This document shows, piece after piece, positions 14,239-16,002 of a stretch of 16,002 nucleotides of DNA; within the stretch, counting starts at the first letter, position 1, and each line of letters begins with the position of its first letter. Made by a program: the position numbers and the translations under genes. The notes under the pieces were generated by a model. That model was not told where the DNA came from and searched no databases. It was given only the letters and a program-made list of their open reading frames with translations. This DNA comes from an uncultured Prevotellaceae bacterium (GTDB taxonomy: Bacteria > Bacteroidota > Bacteroidia > Bacteroidales > Bacteroidaceae). Where the stretch lies: positions 1 through 16,002 of the forward strand of contig CAJKQZ010000042.1 of the NCBI GenBank assembly GCA_905202115.1, written 5' to 3'.

Positions 14239-15330
14239 ATGAAAGAACTATCGCAAAGTATAATCCATTTGCTGGCAGATAACGATTGTGTCATTCTGCC
14301 AGGAATAGGGGGCTTTATAGCACATTACGAATCAGCCAAATACAGTAGCGATAATAATTCTTTTGTTTCACCTAAGAGAGTGGTCGGATTCAATAGCGCA
14401 ATCACCCTTAACGACGGCTTGATAGTCCAGGCCTACATGCAAGCGTACGACCTCGGATACCCAGACGCTTCTCGTCTTTTGGAAAAAGATTTACACAAAG
14501 TACATCAGCAACTCGACGAAAACGGTTCGGTACAAATAGAAGGGCTCGGTATGCTTGTGCGTAATAACAACAGCGCATACAGATTCGAAGCCTCGTCGTT
14601 CGACATTGTTACCCCAGCACTATACGCTCTGCCCGACATAAACGTAAGCACTATCACCGGCAGTAAGTTGCAAAAAGCGGAAATCGAAACCCAAGAAGCG
14701 TTGATTTCCTCGTTGCAAATATCAACAGGTAACACAGAACACGATGAATCAGGAAAAGAGCAGGAAGAACACACACCGGAAGTTTATACCCTGTCAATGC
14801 GTCGCTCTATAGTGCATACATTATGCGCTGTCGCCGCAACATTTATTGTATTTTGCTGTATATCTTATCCTTTAGACAATTCGCTGAATAAAAAATCTGA
14901 AGCTGCGGTTCTTTATGATATTTTGCAGGACGCTCCGCAGGCAATAGGTATATTTACAGAGGACAAGCAAAACGCAGCAAAGCCGGTTGTTCCGGAAAAC
15001 ACTATTTCCGAAAAGGAAGAAAAAGAGACAACAGAAAAAGAAAAAGCCACAGCGACTGTAACTTCGGAGAATAAAGTTTCGGTATCGTCCGTCGAGACAA
15101 GCAAGCCCTACACTATCGTACTTGCAAGCGATGTTTCCGAAAAAAATGCAGAAGCTTTTGTGTCGGAAATAAAGAAAAAAGGATTTGCGCAAGCCGAAGT
15201 TTACCAGGGAAAGAGCATGAGACGCGTAATCTATTCGCGTTATAGCAGCGAGCAGGAGGCATATTCCGCTCTGCGTGAACTAAATGCCGAGAGTTTTGCT
15301 TCCGATGCATGGGTAATGAAACTGAAATAA
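14239..15330 (+). CDS. HU-CCDC81-like and SPOR domain membrane protein
   Basis: The 363-residue protein starts with two tandem HU-CCDC81-type domains (about 1-60 and 65-135). The opening LADNDCVILPGIGGFIAHY and the following VGFNSAITLNDGLIVQAYM are typical. A single membrane helix lies at about 191-212 (IVHTLCAVAATFIVFCCIS). A Glu/Lys-rich spacer follows (about 250-275), then a C-terminal SPOR domain from about 288 to the end, starting KPYTIVLASDV. SPOR domains bind denuded septal peptidoglycan, so the C-terminus should be periplasmic and the HU-like part cytoplasmic. A role linking cytoplasm and division-site wall is inference. The start is supported by the family N-terminus; no other in-frame Met occurs nearby. 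The following gene is 4 nt away. Confidence 0.88.
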   Translation: MKELSQSIIHLLADNDCVILPGIGGFIAHYESAKYSSDNNSFVSPKRVVGFNSAITLNDGLIVQAYMQAYDLGYPDASRLLEKDLHKVHQQLDENGSVQIEGLGMLVRNNNSAYRFEASSFDIVTPALYALPDINVSTITGSKLQKAEIETQEALISSLQISTGNTEHDESGKEQEEHTPEVYTLSMRRSIVHTLCAVAATFIVFCCISYPLDNSLNKKSEAAVLYDILQDAPQAIGIFTEDKQNAAKPVVPENTISEKEEKETTEKEKATATVTSENKVSVSSVETSKPYTIVLASDVSEKNAEAFVSEIKKKGFAQAEVYQGKSMRRVIYSRYSSEQEAYSALRELNAESFASDAWVMKLK

Positions 15331-15334
15331 CACC

Positions 15335-15757
15335 ATGATACGTTTCTTGTTGACAGCAATACTTGTCTGTTATGCCATGTTGCCGGTACAGGCACAGAAA
15401 TCACATATTTTCAACGGGGATTTCTACAACAAAGAAAACAACATAGTGCTGCATCTTAATCTTACGGAAGAAAAGATAAACATTCCCGGATTAGAATTGC
15501 TCGGGCCTACAAACGGGTATATGAACGGCAGCATATACGGCACATGGATCGTTACAAAATTCAAGGAAAGCGAAAAGAACGTCACCATAAGGTTTTCTAA
15601 CGATTTCGGTTCAGAAACGCAAGAAGTGAAGTTTACCCACATGCAGGCAGATACCTTTTCTCTTGAAATGCTTAGTCCGCAAGTAATACGCAAGGTAGAT
15701 AAAAGGAAACTTATAAAGATACCTTCGAAATATATATTTGTAAAAACGAGCCGATAA
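15335..15757 (+). CDS. Small exported protein of unknown function
   Basis: I do not recognise this 140-residue protein. Residues 1-20 form a signal peptide (MIRFLLTAILVCYAMLPVQA) with probable cleavage after AQA-type residues and no lipobox Cys at the junction. The mature part alternates short polar and hydrophobic stretches, suggesting mainly beta-strand structure, and ends in a basic segment (VDKRKLIKIPSKY). It starts 4 nt after the SPOR gene stop, so it is almost certainly co-translated with it. A periplasmic partner of the SPOR protein is a reasonable guess but only that. Confidence 0.8.
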   Translation: MIRFLLTAILVCYAMLPVQAQKSHIFNGDFYNKENNIVLHLNLTEEKINIPGLELLGPTNGYMNGSIYGTWIVTKFKESEKNVTIRFSNDFGSETQEVKFTHMQADTFSLEMLSPQVIRKVDKRKLIKIPSKYIFVKTSR

Positions 15758-15786
15758 CACGCAAAACGGACGAGGTATATCGGCTC
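15748..15786 (+). other. Stem-loop overlapping the last stop codon
   Basis: GAGCCGATA (15748-15756) pairs perfectly with TATCGGCTC (15778-15786) around a 21-nt loop. The left arm contains the last codons and part of the stop of the small exported protein gene. Confidence 0.55.
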
Positions 15787-15826
15787 TATAGAAAATCTGA
15801 AATAAACAGAATCAAACTGAATTTGA

Positions 15827-15856
15827 TTTTCGGCCTGAAAACTTTCAGGCCGAAAA
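15827..15856. other. 14-bp stem-loop downstream of the exported protein gene
   Basis: TTTTCGGCCTGAAA (15827-15840) pairs with TTTCAGGCCGAAAA (15843-15856). The stem is strong, but there is no T run after it on the + strand, so on its own it would be an atypical terminator. Confidence 0.7.
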
Positions 15857-15878
15857 AGTATATTGCTTTCTGTAAAAT

Positions 15879-15903
15879 CCTCAGTGCTTTTTCTGAGGTT
15901 TTT
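15879..15903 (+). terminator. Intrinsic terminator of the HU/SPOR operon
   Basis: CCTCAG (15879-15884) pairs with CTGAGG (15893-15898) and is followed by TTTTT. The stem is short, but this is the canonical layout and the only good terminator after the operon. Confidence 0.7.
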
Positions 15904-15960
15904 GCAGACAAAAACGGTCACCCTCCAAGTAATTATGAATCAACGTATATATATGTAGCA

Positions 15961-16002
15961 AAAAATATGTCTGAGATATTTTAAAATATCTCAGACATAT
16001 TT
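15961..16002. repeat. Phased palindromic repeat, copy 6 (cut by window end)
   Basis: Identical to bases 1-42, with facing units at 15966-15978 and 15987-15999, again 21 bp apart. Any further phased units lie beyond the window. Confidence 0.9.

Noticed and set aside
15424..15921. Minus-strand frame of 165 codons opposite the last gene
   Set aside because: The + strand frame has a signal peptide and is tightly coupled to the SPOR gene. The minus frame crosses the terminator hairpins and shows no domain.
1..16002. The repeated palindromes as a CRISPR array or as chi/uptake-type words
   Set aside because: Copies are 2-4 kb apart with genes between them, there are no regular spacers and no cas genes. 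The long degenerate multi-unit structure also differs from a short fixed uptake word.

Overview
The window looks like an ordinary chromosomal stretch from a member of the Bacteroidota, probably order Bacteroidales. The evidence is the promoters (TTTG or TTG, 19-20 bp, then TAnnTTTG), the absence of clear Shine-Dalgarno sequences, the LL-diaminopimelate aminotransferase route to lysine and peptidoglycan, an FHS-type sugar MFS transporter beside galM and galK, and a membrane protein that joins HU-CCDC81-like domains to a SPOR domain. I cannot name the genus.

Layout. (1) 455-4048, + strand: a galactose operon of galM (mutarotase), a sugar/H+ symporter and galK, followed by a 29-bp perfect stem-loop. 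(2) 4758-8575, + strand: asnB, dapF and dapL, closed by a clean intrinsic terminator. They join amide-nitrogen/aspartate metabolism to meso-diaminopimelate synthesis. (3) 8979-10843, + strand: an ECF sigma factor and a one-pass anti-sigma factor whose periplasmic half looks LolA/RseB-like with an NTF2-like tail. (4) 13540-11053, - strand: a Wzx-type polysaccharide flippase and a family 2 glycosyltransferase, 4 nt apart. (5) 14239-15757, + strand: the HU-CCDC81/SPOR protein, apparently read from a leaderless mRNA, and a small exported protein of unknown function.

The most unusual feature is a repeat family occupying every boundary between these transcription units: 2-88, 4296-4382, 8660-8741, 10951-10994, 13791-13872 and 15961-16002. 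Its unit is a 13-mer, TATGTCTGAGATA, in either orientation. Units are always exactly 21 bp apart (two helical turns) and usually face each other as perfect palindromes of about 42 bp. A GC-rich end module (CTTCCCGCAG type) sits in the same 21-bp phase in four copies, and one copy carries a compensated base change in both arms. Copies lie at converging, diverging and same-direction gene borders alike, so a simple terminator role does not explain them all. I do not recognise the family. It could be a binding array for a dimeric DNA-binding protein, a bidirectional terminator/insulator, or a small non-autonomous repeat.

The coding content is otherwise ordinary. There is no CRISPR array, rRNA, tRNA, transposase gene or phage gene.
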